From Collinsella sp. UBA6357 (lineage in GTDB: Bacteria; Actinomycetota; Coriobacteriia; Coriobacteriales; Coriobacteriaceae): a stretch of 58,919 nt of DNA. Within the stretch, counting starts at the first letter, position 1. The number at the start of each line of letters is the position of its first letter. Below are positions 1 through 8,065 of this stretch, in pieces. Below the pieces are notes generated by a model. It was not told where the DNA came from and did not search any database. It saw nothing but the letters and a program-made list of their open reading frames with translations. The DNA lies in NCBI GenBank assembly GCA_002437815.1, contig DJRP01000023.1, positions 4,930-63,848 on the forward strand, written 5' to 3'. Made by a program: the position numbers and the translations under genes.

Positions 1-1228
1 TGCAGGCATCTTGACAGGGGTTGCACGGGATGTTCTGCGTGCACTCGATCACGGGATGCACGCCCGACGCATGCGTGACGCCCGGATAGCTGTCGAGCTC
101 ATCGTCTGCCAGGTAGCCGTGACGCAGCAGATGCTGCGAGACCGGGCACCCTTCCTCGGTGAGCTCGATCTTCTTACCGCGGTTCTTGGGCGCGAACATG
201 CCCTGGCGCAGGGTGTCGAGCGATGCCTCGAGCTCTTCCTCGGCGGCCGACGACTCCGCAGGCTCGGCATAGCCCAGGTACTCGGCGATCGCGACACCCG
301 AGATGCGCCCTTCGATCATGGCCGAGGATGCCTCCTCGATGCCGGCGACATCGCCCGAGACATACACGCCCGGCACGCTCGTGGCGCCGCGCTCGTCGCA
401 GACCGGCACGTAGCCGCCGCGCTTGGGATCGTCGACCATCTCGCAGCCCGCCATCGACAGCAGCTGGCTCATGGGCGACAGGCCCACGGCCACGCAGATG
501 GTATCAACGTCGAAGTGCTTCTCGGTACCGGGAATCACCTGCCAATGGCTGTCGACCTCGCCGATGGTCACGCCGGTCACGCGGTCGGCGCCCTCGGCTT
601 CGACCACGGTGTGGGACAGGTAGAACGGCACACCGCAGCGCGCGACCTTGGCCGCATGCACGCCGTAACCGCCCACGCGCGGTGCGGCATCCACCAGGGC
701 GACCACATCGCAGCCCGCTTGCAGCAGCTGGAACGACACGACGAGCCCCACATTGCCCGAGCCCACCATGAGCACGCGCTCGCCCGGCTTGACGCCATGG
801 AGATTCATCATGGTCTGTGCGGCACCGGCCCCGATCACGCCGGGCAGTGTCCAGCCCTTGAAGTTGAGGGCGTTCTCGGCCGCGCCCGTGGCCACGAGCA
901 CCGCATCTCCCTTCACATGACGCACGGTATCACCCACGCGCACGACGACCTCGCGGCCCTCGTACAGGCCGATGACCGTGGCGTCGAGCACCACGTTGAC
1001 GCCTGCGGCATCGGCCTCGGCCAAAAGCTCCTGGCCGATCCTGAAGCCGCGCACCTTCGCCCGGTGCTCCTTGGACCCGAAGAACTTGTGGATCTGCTTG
1101 AAGAGCTGACCGCCAGGTCGCGCGTTCTCGTCGAAGACCACCACGTCAAGCCCGCGGCGGGCGGCCTCGATCGCGGCGGAAAGTCCGCTCGGGCCGGCAC
1201 CGACGACCACCAGATCATGACGTTCCAT
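1..1228 (-). CDS. FAD/NAD(P)-dependent oxidoreductase, HcnB-like (3' end cut by window)
   Basis: Flavoprotein subunit of an amine or amino-acid dehydrogenase of the HcnB/sarcosine-oxidase-alpha type. The N-terminus reads MERHDLVVVGAGPSGLSAA, a classic FAD Rossmann motif, and a second nucleotide-binding motif (GSGNVGL) lies near residue 155. The visible 409 codons end in a cysteine cluster, CTQNIPCNPCQDAC, expected to hold an Fe-S centre. The ATG is one base after the stop of the [2Fe-2S] gene, so the two are one operon. The stop lies left of the window, and a third subunit may follow there. The substrate cannot be read from sequence; proline, sarcosine, opines or amines are all possible. Confidence 0.85.
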   Translation of the reverse strand, partial: MERHDLVVVGAGPSGLSAAIEAARRGLDVVVFDENARPGGQLFKQIHKFFGSKEHRAKVRGFRIGQELLAEADAAGVNVVLDATVIGLYEGREVVVRVGDTVRHVKGDAVLVATGAAENALNFKGWTLPGVIGAGAAQTMMNLHGVKPGERVLMVGSGNVGLVVSFQLLQAGCDVVALVDAAPRVGGYGVHAAKVARCGVPFYLSHTVVEAEGADRVTGVTIGEVDSHWQVIPGTEKHFDVDTICVAVGLSPMSQLLSMAGCEMVDDPKRGGYVPVCDERGATSVPGVYVSGDVAGIEEASSAMIEGRISGVAIAEYLGYAEPAESSAAEEELEASLDTLRQGMFAPKNRGKKIELTEEGCPVSQHLLRHGYLADDELDSYPGVTHASGVHPVIECTQNIPCNPCQDAC

Positions 1229-1229
1229 C

Positions 1230-1613
1230 CTACTCATCCCCCTTCACACGAGCGGGGCTCTCGAGTGCTTCGACCACCAGACGGTCGGCACGTGGGTCGT
1301 CGAGCGCGAGCGGCTCGACGCCGTCTTGCGTGCGCACGTCCATGCCGGCGGCCAGCGGCGTCATGCAAGTGCGCACGTTGGGCTTGCCGTCTACGACCAT
1401 GACGCAGTCCGTGCAGCGGCCGATGGCGCAGAAGATCCCGCGCGGTTCATGGCGCTTGGCAGTAAAACGATGCACCTCGACGCCGGCGGCCTTGAGAGCC
1501 ATGGCGATCGGCTCTCCCTCGTACCCCTCCATCTCCACACCGTCGTAGGTAAAGACGACCCGGCGGCCCTTCTCGGGCGCACCGAGGATGGGATGTTCGA
1601 CAATCCTGGACAT
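1230..1613 (-). CDS. (2Fe-2S)-binding subunit, HcnA-like
   Basis: A 127-residue ferredoxin-fold protein with the cluster pattern CAIGRCTDC followed by C in NVRTCMTPL (about residues 62-83), matching HcnA/SoxD-type electron-transfer subunits. Such proteins pass electrons between the FAD subunits of membrane-associated or soluble amino-acid dehydrogenases. It is the first gene of the leftward operon, one base ahead of the FAD subunit. An activator-type box and a -10 element lie 45-95 bases upstream of its ATG. Confidence 0.85.
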   Translation of the reverse strand: MSRIVEHPILGAPEKGRRVVFTYDGVEMEGYEGEPIAMALKAAGVEVHRFTAKRHEPRGIFCAIGRCTDCVMVVDGKPNVRTCMTPLAAGMDVRTQDGVEPLALDDPRADRLVVEALESPARVKGDE

Positions 1614-1657
1614 GGCACCACCAAACCCCTCTCAAAGACTGTGTACCAACAGCGCCT

Positions 1658-1736
1658 ATCCTACGGTTTGCCCTGTTAACGCGTGGTTTCCACCCCGTTT
1701 CCATTCAAAGGGAAACATTGGACACGGGGTGGTAAC
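1658..1736 (-). promoter_or_regulatory. Candidate activator-dependent promoter with a conserved 23-nt box
   Basis: Read leftward, 1708-1686 contains TTGAATGG followed by AAACGGGGTGGAAAC, that is GAAAC-N6-GAAAC. After 22 bases comes CCGTAGGAT (1666-1658), whose TAGGAT serves as a -10 hexamer; no usable -35 is present. A related half in the other orientation lies at 1721-1736 (GACAC-GGGGTG-GTAAC), so the whole makes an inverted pair of direct-repeat sites. The same layout recurs at 8645-8694. GNAAC-N6-GNAAC spacing resembles GlnR boxes, but the regulator is unknown. Confidence 0.55.
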
Positions 1737-1756
1737 AAAACCCTTCTGGCTAAATA

Positions 1757-1896
1757 TCTGAGATCTGCACAGATTTCGAGAGCAGGCTCGGCAAAACGGT
1801 GCAAATCTCAGACAAAAGACTCGCAATCCCCTCAAAAAGTCTGAGATCCGCACAGATAGCAAGGGATTTCTCGCCCAATCTGTGCAGGTCTCAGAC
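1757..1896. repeat. Tandem BIME-like inverted repeats (four related sites, alternating orientation)
   Basis: Most of the 346-base gap between the oxidoreductase operon and the 3' end of the pot operon is taken by four related sites: TCTGAGATCTGCACAGATT (1757-1775, +), TGCAAATCTCAGAC (1800-1813, -), TCTGAGATCCGCACAGAT (1840-1857, +) and AATCTGTGCAGGTCTCAGAC (1877-1896, -). Each + copy pairs with the next - copy as a hairpin, and the two hairpins are about 83 bases apart. This is the layout of REP/BIME elements. No gene is visible here. Confidence 0.7.
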
Positions 1897-1908
1897 ATGC
1901 CGAGATGG

Positions 1909-1926
1909 CGCTCGGCGGCAGTTTTT
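1909..1926. repeat. 18-nt repeat, copy 1 (see 28195-28212)
   Basis: CGCTCGGCGGCAGTTTTT at this site matches 28195-28212 at 17 of 18 bases. Both copies lie shortly downstream of the stop codon of a leftward gene (34 and 48 bases), next to a larger inverted repeat. Function unknown; it may be the conserved end of a dispersed intergenic element. Confidence 0.6.
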
Positions 1927-1959
1927 ATCTAGCCGGTGGCGGTAACGGTGGCGGCGATG

Positions 1960-3093
1960 CTATGCCAGCGCGGGCTCGTCCCACAACGTGAGCACCTGGC
2001 CCAGCCCCATCTCGCGGGCCTTGCGGTAGAGCACGGTACCCCAGCTCACATCCTCGGTATTGATACCACCGATGCTGAAGAAGTAGATATCGTCCTCGCT
2101 CTGGCGGCCGGGGTCGATTCCGCGCACGATATCGCCCAGGTCGACGACGCGTTCGCGCGGAAGCATCCCGTAGTCCACCATGTCGACCCACTCGTTGCCG
2201 AGCGTACCGCATACGTCGAAGCGGCCGATCTCGTCGCGCCAATCCTCGTACATCGGATAGAGGTCGGTCACGCACTTCCACTCACCCTCGATAAACGGCT
2301 CGCGGTCGGCATACAGGTCGCTCGGCGCACAGATGAGGGCTCCGGGCTTGACCCATTCGCGCTTGACACGCGGATAGGTCTCGATGCCGCCGTTCTCGTT
2401 GGTGGCGATACTCACCAGATCGCAGCCGCGAATGGCCTCCTCCTCGGTCTCGACGATCTCGACGCTCTTGATCTGAGGAAAGTTCTCGTGCACGTAGTCC
2501 ACGTAGCTCTCGAGCGAGCGACGGCCACGGCCCTTGACCTTGACGGCCTCGATGCCGGGTCGCTCCATCAAAAACGAGCGCAGCGTGGTCTTGTTCATCA
2601 CGCCCGGCCCGATGATGCCGACGGTACGCACGTCCTTTCGGGCCAGGTAGCGCACGCCCACGGCGGGCACCGCGGCGGTACGGTAGCTGCTGATGAGGTT
2701 CGCCGACATCAACGCGAGCGGCGCGCCCGTATCCGGATCGTTGAGCATAAGCGTGAGGATCGAGCGGGGAAGCCCGCGCTTGCGGTTATCGATATTGGAT
2801 CCGTACCACTTGAGGCCGCACATGTTGTAGCTGCCGCCCAGGTAGGAGCACATGGCCATGAAACGGCGATCAGGTCCGGCCACGGGCATGTTGGGAAACG
2901 GCGACGTCTCGGGAAAGTCCAGGTAGGCACCGTGGCTGTTCTTGTTCTTGCCGCTCATGCGGTAGTCGCCGGCGCTCAGCAGCTTGAACTGGTCCTCCAT
3001 GACGTCGATGCAGTGCGGCATGTCGAGGGCACCGGCCTTGATGATATCCGGCTCGGACAAAAACCTAAAATCGACTTCGGTTGCTTCACTCAT
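1960..3093 (-). CDS. Ornithine cyclodeaminase / mu-crystallin family protein
   Basis: A 377-residue NAD(P)-binding protein of the ornithine cyclodeaminase/mu-crystallin fold, with the Rossmann segment VGIIGPGVMNKT near residue 175 and the LPRSILTLMLNDPDTGAPLA region typical of the family. From memory, public pipelines label this subfamily 'tyramine oxidase subunit B'; that name does not prove an activity. It is the last gene of the pot operon, starting 6 bases after the stop of the binding protein, which suggests it acts on the imported amine or a product of it. True ornithine cyclodeaminase activity is possible but not shown. Confidence 0.85.
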   Translation of the reverse strand: MSEATEVDFRFLSEPDIIKAGALDMPHCIDVMEDQFKLLSAGDYRMSGKNKNSHGAYLDFPETSPFPNMPVAGPDRRFMAMCSYLGGSYNMCGLKWYGSNIDNRKRGLPRSILTLMLNDPDTGAPLALMSANLISSYRTAAVPAVGVRYLARKDVRTVGIIGPGVMNKTTLRSFLMERPGIEAVKVKGRGRRSLESYVDYVHENFPQIKSVEIVETEEEAIRGCDLVSIATNENGGIETYPRVKREWVKPGALICAPSDLYADREPFIEGEWKCVTDLYPMYEDWRDEIGRFDVCGTLGNEWVDMVDYGMLPRERVVDLGDIVRGIDPGRQSEDDIYFFSIGGINTEDVSWGTVLYRKAREMGLGQVLTLWDEPALA

Positions 3094-3099
3094 TATTCT

Positions 3100-4206
3100 C
3101 TACCCCTTAAGGTTGGTCCAGATCTTGTCGTATTTGCGCAGCACCTTGGGCGGCAACGCCTCGGTGCGCCGACCATGCTCGAACACGTCGGACGGTACGT
3201 TCTCGACCGGGTTGTTCTGAAAATCCTCGTCGAGCAGCTTGATGGCCGCGGTGTTGGGCTGCACGTACGGATAGTCCTCCGATACCACCTTGGCCACCTC
3301 GGGCCGCAGCATGTAATTGATGAAGGCGAGGGCGTTGTCGTAGTGCTTGGCGCCCTTGGGAATGCACCAGTTATCCGTGCCGATGCCGCAACCCTCCGAG
3401 GGAAACGCCACCTGGATCGCAGGGTTGTCGCGCTGCGCGAGCGCGATCTCGGCCGTCCAGATGATACCGGCGATGCAGTCGCCCGAGACAAGCGCGTTGC
3501 GCGGGCTGTCCGAGTCGTAGAGCTTGAAGTTCGGCTTGAATTTTGCGGCCTGCTCGGCGATCTTGGCGATGCTCTCGTCATCTTCCTCGTTGCCGGTGAG
3601 CCCCACCGTCATGCCGGCGACGGCGAGCACCTCGCGAAAGTCGTTGAGCGTCACGATCTTGCCGCGAAACTTCTCGTCGAGCATATCGGCAAAGCTCGTC
3701 GGTGCCTCGACCTCGTCTTGGTTGTAGGCGATGGCCGTGCAACTGCCCATGAACGGAATCGAGTACTTGTTCTGGGGATCGAAGCTCTGATCCATGTACT
3801 GCGTACCGATATTGCCCTTGTTGGTGAGCTTCTTGAGGTCGAGCGGCTCGAGCAGATCCTGCGCTATCAGACTTTTGACCATGTAGTCGGTCGGCTGCAG
3901 GATATCGTAGGTGCCCTCGTTCTCGGTGCGCACCTTGGCGAGCATGTCCTCGTTGGAGCTGTACAGGTACTGGTTGATATGGATGCCCGTCTCCTTCTCG
4001 AAGCCCTCGAGCACCGAATCAGGCACGTATTCGGTCCAGATGAAGATGTTGAGCTCATCGGGGCTATCGGACTTGCCACAACCCGTAAGGCCTCCGGCGG
4101 CACCCGTCATAAGGCCCGCGCCCGCCAAACCCAACGCCGCGCGCAGGAACTGCCGGCGCGAGATCCGCTGACAATGGAATGCCTCCATCACGTCGAAATC
4201 GGCCAT
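3100..4206 (-). CDS. potD: Polyamine ABC transporter, substrate-binding lipoprotein
   Basis: PotD-type periplasmic-binding protein, 368 residues, capturing spermidine or putrescine outside the membrane. The N-terminus carries a twin-arginine signal (ISRRQFLRAALG, residues 15-26) and a lipobox ending LTGC, so it should be Tat-exported and lipid-anchored. The mature part begins with ELNIFIWTEYVPDSVL, a hallmark of PotD. It follows PotC by three bases. Substrate specificity among polyamines cannot be set from sequence. Confidence 0.92.
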   Translation of the reverse strand: MADFDVMEAFHCQRISRRQFLRAALGLAGAGLMTGAAGGLTGCGKSDSPDELNIFIWTEYVPDSVLEGFEKETGIHINQYLYSSNEDMLAKVRTENEGTYDILQPTDYMVKSLIAQDLLEPLDLKKLTNKGNIGTQYMDQSFDPQNKYSIPFMGSCTAIAYNQDEVEAPTSFADMLDEKFRGKIVTLNDFREVLAVAGMTVGLTGNEEDDESIAKIAEQAAKFKPNFKLYDSDSPRNALVSGDCIAGIIWTAEIALAQRDNPAIQVAFPSEGCGIGTDNWCIPKGAKHYDNALAFINYMLRPEVAKVVSEDYPYVQPNTAAIKLLDEDFQNNPVENVPSDVFEHGRRTEALPPKVLRKYDKIWTNLKG

Positions 4207-4209
4207 CGT

Positions 4210-5055
4210 CTAACGCCCCCTTTCCTGACTGAGCTTTGCCGCGGCGCGCTTCTCGCGCAGGCGCGACACGATACCGCTCTGGGTGATGACCACAACGGCA
4301 ACGGTACCCAGCAAGATGAGCGTCGAGAGTGCGTTGACGTCGGGCACCACACCGCCCTTGATGGACTGCATGACCTTGAGCGGAAAGGTCAGATCCTGAC
4401 CGTAGACAAAGTAGGACACGACCACGTCGTCGATCGAAAGCGTGAAGGACAGCAGCGCGCCGCCGGCGATGCCCGGCGCCAGCATGGGCAGCGTCACCTT
4501 GAAAAACGTCACCAGGCGGTTGGCGCCCAGGTCCATGGACGCCTCCTCGAGCGAGGGGTCGTAACCGTCCAAGCGGGCGCGCACGTTGAAGATCACAAAG
4601 CTCACGCAGAAGGTCACGTGCGCGATGATCAGGCCCACCATGCCGCGAGGAACGCCCACCTTGACGTAGACGAGCAAAAGGGAGATGCCCATGACGATCT
4701 CGGGGATGACGACCGGGATATAGAGCAGGCTATCGATGAGGTTGCGTCCCGGAAACTTGTAACGGTAAAGCCCAACGGCTCCGAGCGTGCCCAGAGCAGT
4801 CGCAAGCACGGTGGTGGTGATCGCCAGGATCATGGTGTTGCCGAAGCTCGCCAGCAGCGGACCGTTCTGGAACAGATGCACATACCAGCGCAGGCTAAAG
4901 CCACCCCAGGACAGATAGGGCTTTTGCGTGTTGCCGTTGAACGAGTTGGCGACCACGATCACGATGGGCAGAAACAGAACGGCATAGATAAGCGTGCAGA
5001 AGACGATGCCGGCCCCGCGGCTCAGCTTGCGTTTGGTCTCACGTTTGACAGCCAT
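4210..5055 (-). CDS. potC: Polyamine ABC transporter permease
   Basis: PotC-like inner-membrane permease of 281 residues with about six transmembrane segments and the EAA loop EEASMDLGANRLVTFFKVTLPML (about residues 166-188), which docks on the ATPase. It forms the membrane channel with PotB. It sits between potB and potD with three-base gaps, so it is co-transcribed. Confidence 0.92.
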   Translation of the reverse strand: MAVKRETKRKLSRGAGIVFCTLIYAVLFLPIVIVVANSFNGNTQKPYLSWGGFSLRWYVHLFQNGPLLASFGNTMILAITTTVLATALGTLGAVGLYRYKFPGRNLIDSLLYIPVVIPEIVMGISLLLVYVKVGVPRGMVGLIIAHVTFCVSFVIFNVRARLDGYDPSLEEASMDLGANRLVTFFKVTLPMLAPGIAGGALLSFTLSIDDVVVSYFVYGQDLTFPLKVMQSIKGGVVPDVNALSTLILLGTVAVVVITQSGIVSRLREKRAAAKLSQERGR

Positions 5056-5058
5056 GGT

Positions 5059-5997
5059 CTACACCCCCAGGCTTTCCATGTCGCCGCCGGCCTTCTGGTA
5101 GATCTTGACCAGTGCCAGCGTGATGACGATAAGCAGGATCGAGAGCGCCGCGCCCAGGGGCCAGTCGTTGGCGGACTGGAACTGACGCTGGATGAGGTTG
5201 CCGATGACATCGGCGTTGCCGCCGCCCAGGATGTCCGAGATATAGAACGCGCCCAGGCTGGGGATGAACACCATGATGCAACCCGAGAAGATGCCGCTCA
5301 TGGTCTGCGGAATCACGACCTTGAAGAGCGTGGTGATCATGTTGGCGCCCAAGTCGAAGCTCGCCTCGATCTGTGCTTCGTCGAGTTTCTCGATAGCGGC
5401 GTAGAGCGGCAGCACCATGAACGGAAACATGTCATAGGCCATGCCAAAGATAGTGCACGCCTGGTTGTACAGGAACTGAATGGGCTCACCGGTCAGGCCG
5501 ATCGCCATCAAAAAGCTGTTGAGCTGGCCCGTGGCAGAAAGAAAGGTGCGCCAGCCGTAGATGCGCACGAGCGAATTGGTCCAAAACGGGATGATGATCA
5601 TCATATAGAGCAGGGTCTTCTTGCTCTTGAACGTGCGACTGATCAGATAACTGAACGGATAGGCCAAAACCAGGCACACGGCCGTCGAGACGGCGGCGAT
5701 CAGAATCGACTGCCCATAGATCTTGAGGTACTCGACGTCGAGCATCGCGGCAAAGTTGTCGAGCGTAAAGCTGTAGACCACATTGTAGTACTGGTCAGTG
5801 GAGCAAAACCCCATGATCAGGATGTAGAGCAGCGGGACGGCGATAAAGGCGAGCAGCCACAGCGTCACCGGACCCACCGTGACCAGCGCGGGCAGCGTGT
5901 TCGACCGAAAACGGCGATGGCGCTCGATGCGCGCCGCTTCGGCCTCGTGGGCGGTGGCGGCGACGGCCGCCGCCACGGTTGCGGTATCGGACATCAT
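5059..5997 (-). CDS. potB: Polyamine ABC transporter permease
   Basis: PotB-like permease, 312 residues from the ATG at 5997; a GTG two codons earlier (6003) is also possible. The AGGGGG just upstream overlaps the stop of potA and suits the ATG. After an Ala/Glu-rich cytoplasmic head it shows about six membrane segments and the EAA-type loop EASFDLGANMITTLFKVVIPQ. It pairs with PotC to form the channel. Confidence 0.92.
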   Translation of the reverse strand: MMSDTATVAAAVAATAHEAEAARIERHRRFRSNTLPALVTVGPVTLWLLAFIAVPLLYILIMGFCSTDQYYNVVYSFTLDNFAAMLDVEYLKIYGQSILIAAVSTAVCLVLAYPFSYLISRTFKSKKTLLYMMIIIPFWTNSLVRIYGWRTFLSATGQLNSFLMAIGLTGEPIQFLYNQACTIFGMAYDMFPFMVLPLYAAIEKLDEAQIEASFDLGANMITTLFKVVIPQTMSGIFSGCIMVFIPSLGAFYISDILGGGNADVIGNLIQRQFQSANDWPLGAALSILLIVITLALVKIYQKAGGDMESLGV

Positions 5998-6006
5998 CCC
6001 CACCCC

Positions 6007-7119
6007 CTAAACCATCTCGGCGTTCTCGAGCGCCGAGTAGAAGACCTGGTCGAGCGTCTTGATGGTGCGGGCGTCCGCCGGATCCCACCATAGATAGACC
6101 GGGCCGTCTTGCGGCAGCTCGTCGCCGGCAAGGCGCTCGAGGCGCACCTCTTGGCCATCGGCCAAAACCACGATCGCTTTGATCATCGAGCCCACGTAGA
6201 CCTGTTCGCGCACGGTGCCCATGAGCGAAAAGCCCCCATGCGGCTCGAGCGAGAACTGCATACGCTCCGGACGCACCGACACGGCCACGAGCTCGCCCAT
6301 GTGAAACCCGTGGGCATCGGAGCGGATCGTGCCCGACTCGAGCGTGATCTCGAGTCCCTCGGGTGTATCGGCGGCGACCATGCCCTCGAACAGGTTGGTC
6401 TCGCCGATAAAGGTCGCCACGAACTTGCTCGCCGGCGCCTCGTAGATTTCCTTGGGCGTACCCACCTGCTCGAGCACGCCATCATGCATGATGGCGATGC
6501 GGTCGCTCATGGTGAGCGCCTCTTCCTGATCGTGCGTGACATAGAGGAACGTGATGTTGAGCTTGCGCTGGAGGCGCTTGAGCTCGAGCTGCATCTGCTT
6601 GCGCAGCTTGAGATCGAGCGCACCCAGCGGCTCATCGAGCAGCAGGATCTTGGGCCGGTTGACGAGCGCGCGGGCGATGGCGACGCGCTGCTTCTGGCCG
6701 CCGGAGAGCTGGTCGGGCTTTCGCCCCTCGAAGCCGCCGAGCTGCACCAGGTTGAGCATCTCCATCACGCGCTCGCGAATCTCGTCCTTGGGCACCTTCT
6801 TCATCTTGAGACCATAGGCCACGTTATCGAAGATCGTCATATGCGGAAACAGCGCGTAGCTCTGAAACACGGTGTTGACGTCGCGCTCGAAGGGCTCCTT
6901 ATCGGCCACGTTGGTACCGGCGAGCAGGATCTCGCCCGTGGTGGGCTGCTCAAAACCGGCGACCATGCGCAGCGTCGTCGACTTGCCCGAACCCGACGAG
7001 CCCAGGATGGTGAGAAACTCACCCTCTTGCACGTCGAGCGACAAATCCTTGACCACATGGTTCTCGCCATAGAACTTGTTGATGTTCTTGATCTGGACGA
7101 GCGGTTTGGAATCAGGCAT
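6007..7119 (-). CDS. potA: Polyamine ABC transporter ATP-binding protein
   Basis: PotA-type ATPase, 370 residues, with Walker A GSSGSGKST, signature LSGGQKQR, Walker B ILLLDEPLGALD and a C-terminal TOBE domain. It powers polyamine import. The ATG at 7119 is chosen because GGGAGGTGATT lies 8 bases upstream; a GTG at 7128 sits inside that ribosome-binding site. It starts 29 bases after the stop of the PII gene, so PII, PotA, PotB, PotC, PotD and the cyclodeaminase-like gene are likely one transcript. Confidence 0.92.
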   Translation of the reverse strand: MPDSKPLVQIKNINKFYGENHVVKDLSLDVQEGEFLTILGSSGSGKSTTLRMVAGFEQPTTGEILLAGTNVADKEPFERDVNTVFQSYALFPHMTIFDNVAYGLKMKKVPKDEIRERVMEMLNLVQLGGFEGRKPDQLSGGQKQRVAIARALVNRPKILLLDEPLGALDLKLRKQMQLELKRLQRKLNITFLYVTHDQEEALTMSDRIAIMHDGVLEQVGTPKEIYEAPASKFVATFIGETNLFEGMVAADTPEGLEITLESGTIRSDAHGFHMGELVAVSVRPERMQFSLEPHGGFSLMGTVREQVYVGSMIKAIVVLADGQEVRLERLAGDELPQDGPVYLWWDPADARTIKTLDQVFYSALENAEMV

Positions 7120-7148
7120 GGCAATCACCTCCCATACGGTCGAGCCCG

Positions 7149-7496
7149 CTACAGCGCGGAATTGCCGCGCTCGCCGGTACGGATGCGAACGGCGTCGGCG
7201 ATGTCGCGAATGAAGATCTTGCCGTCACCCGCGCGGCCGTCAGCCATACGCTCGCGAACCGCCGAGATGATGGTCTCGACATCCTCATCGCGCACCACGA
7301 CGCTCGCCTGAATCTTGGGCAGCAGGTTGATGGTGAGCTTGAAACCGCGGATCTCGTTCACGCCGCCCGTGGCGCCCTTCTGGGTGCCGCAGCCCATGAC
7401 GGACGAGACGGTCATGCCACCGCAGTGGACCTCGTCGAGAATGCTTTTGAGACTCTCGAGCATCTCCGGACGGATGATCAGTACGAGCTCTTTCAT
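7149..7496 (-). CDS. PII-family nitrogen regulatory protein
   Basis: A 115-residue PII signal protein. The family motifs are MKELVLIIRPEML at the start, GCGTQKG before the T-loop, and GDGKIFIRDIADAVRIRTGE at the end (ATP/2-oxoglutarate site). PII proteins sense ADP/ATP and 2-oxoglutarate and bind transporters or enzymes. The T-loop between QKG and LLPK is three residues longer than in E. coli GlnB, and no tyrosine stands at the GlnB Y51 position, so uridylylation is unlikely. The ATG at 7496 follows GGGGAGACATC. Placement ahead of potA, with no amtB nearby, suggests it controls amine rather than ammonium uptake (inference). Confidence 0.9.
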   Translation of the reverse strand: MKELVLIIRPEMLESLKSILDEVHCGGMTVSSVMGCGTQKGATGGVNEIRGFKLTINLLPKIQASVVVRDEDVETIISAVRERMADGRAGDGKIFIRDIADAVRIRTGERGNSAL

Positions 7497-7518
7497 GATG
7501 TCTCCCCTCAGAAGCGGT

Positions 7519-7556
7519 CGAGCGCGCACGATCGCGCTCGTTGCCTGGGGATTATG
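7519..7556 (-). promoter_or_regulatory. Promoter -10 and 5'-leader hairpin of the PII-pot operon
   Basis: CATAAT (7556-7551, leftward) is a fair -10 hexamer; no convincing -35 was found. Just downstream, CGAGCGCG-N6-CGCGCTCG (7540-7519) forms a perfect 8-bp stem that would sit at the 5' end of the mRNA, about 25 bases before the ATG of the PII gene. It may stabilise the message or take part in control. Confidence 0.4.
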
Positions 7557-7660
7557 GACAGCCCATGCGGTCGATTCTGTTACGGGATTGTTTTGAAACA
7601 CGGGGGACGCCGAGCGTTTACGCCTGGGCAACATAGGTCTTCGACTCGCAATACCCTCGA

Positions 7661-7695
7661 AACAAAACAGAAAACCTGCCCCGAAGGACAGGTTT
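7661..7695 (-). terminator. Rho-independent terminator of the SMR gene
   Basis: Read leftward: AAACCTG (7695-7689), an 11-nt gap rich in G/C, then CAGGTTT (7678-7672) followed by TCTGTTTTG. It ends transcription about 50 bases after the stop of the SMR transporter gene. Confidence 0.6.
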
Positions 7696-7744
7696 GAGCA
7701 AGAAAGATGTCGATGGAAACCCGCTGGACCGGCCGCCCCAGATC

Positions 7745-8065
7745 TCACCCCGCACTCGACAGGTTGACGATCACCACGCCCGCAACGCACAGGATAAGCC
7801 CGACGACGGTCGGCGGCGCCAGACGATCGCCAAACGCCACGACCGATATGATCGACGTGGCGACGATCCCCGCGGCGCACCACGTGGCGTAGGCGGTCGC
7901 CAGATCGAGCACATCGAGCACGAGCGAGAACAAATAGAAACTCAACGCATAGAGCACGATCGTGATGACGCTCGGCGCCAGAACGGTAAAACCATGCGTC
8001 GCCTTGAGTGCCGATGACGCACCGATCTCGCATGCGATGGCCACGGCGAGCTCGAGATATGTCAT
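7745..8065 (-). CDS. Small multidrug resistance (SMR/EmrE-like) transporter
   Basis: A 106-residue, four-helix SMR protein. The N-terminus MTYLELAVAIACEIGASSALK contains the membrane-embedded glutamate (E14) used for proton-coupled export of cations. The ATG at 8065 overlaps the stop of the upstream gene in an ATGA, so the two are translationally coupled; the GTG at 8080 is less likely. Only one SMR gene is present, so it would act as a homodimer. Substrates could be quaternary amines, guanidinium or polyamines. Confidence 0.85.
   Translation of the reverse strand: MTYLELAVAIACEIGASSALKATHGFTVLAPSVITIVLYALSFYLFSLVLDVLDLATAYATWCAAGIVATSIISVVAFGDRLAPPTVVGLILCVAGVVIVNLSSAG

Noticed and set aside
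11..1402. Rightward open frame of 463 codons
   Set aside because: Antisense to the FAD oxidoreductase and [2Fe-2S] genes, whose motifs are clear.
1936..6093. A rightward open frame of about 1385 codons opposite the pot operon
   Set aside because: It is antisense to five well-recognised leftward genes, has no ribosome-binding site or recognisable domain, and has the His/Asp/Arg/Ala-rich make-up of mirror frames in GC-rich DNA. The long frame at 21633-24560 opposite secA is the same.
7588..7612. A possible third copy of the 23-nt promoter box upstream of the PII gene
   Set aside because: Only TTGAA and ACGGGG-like parts match, spacing differs and no CCGTAGSAT follows at the right distance.
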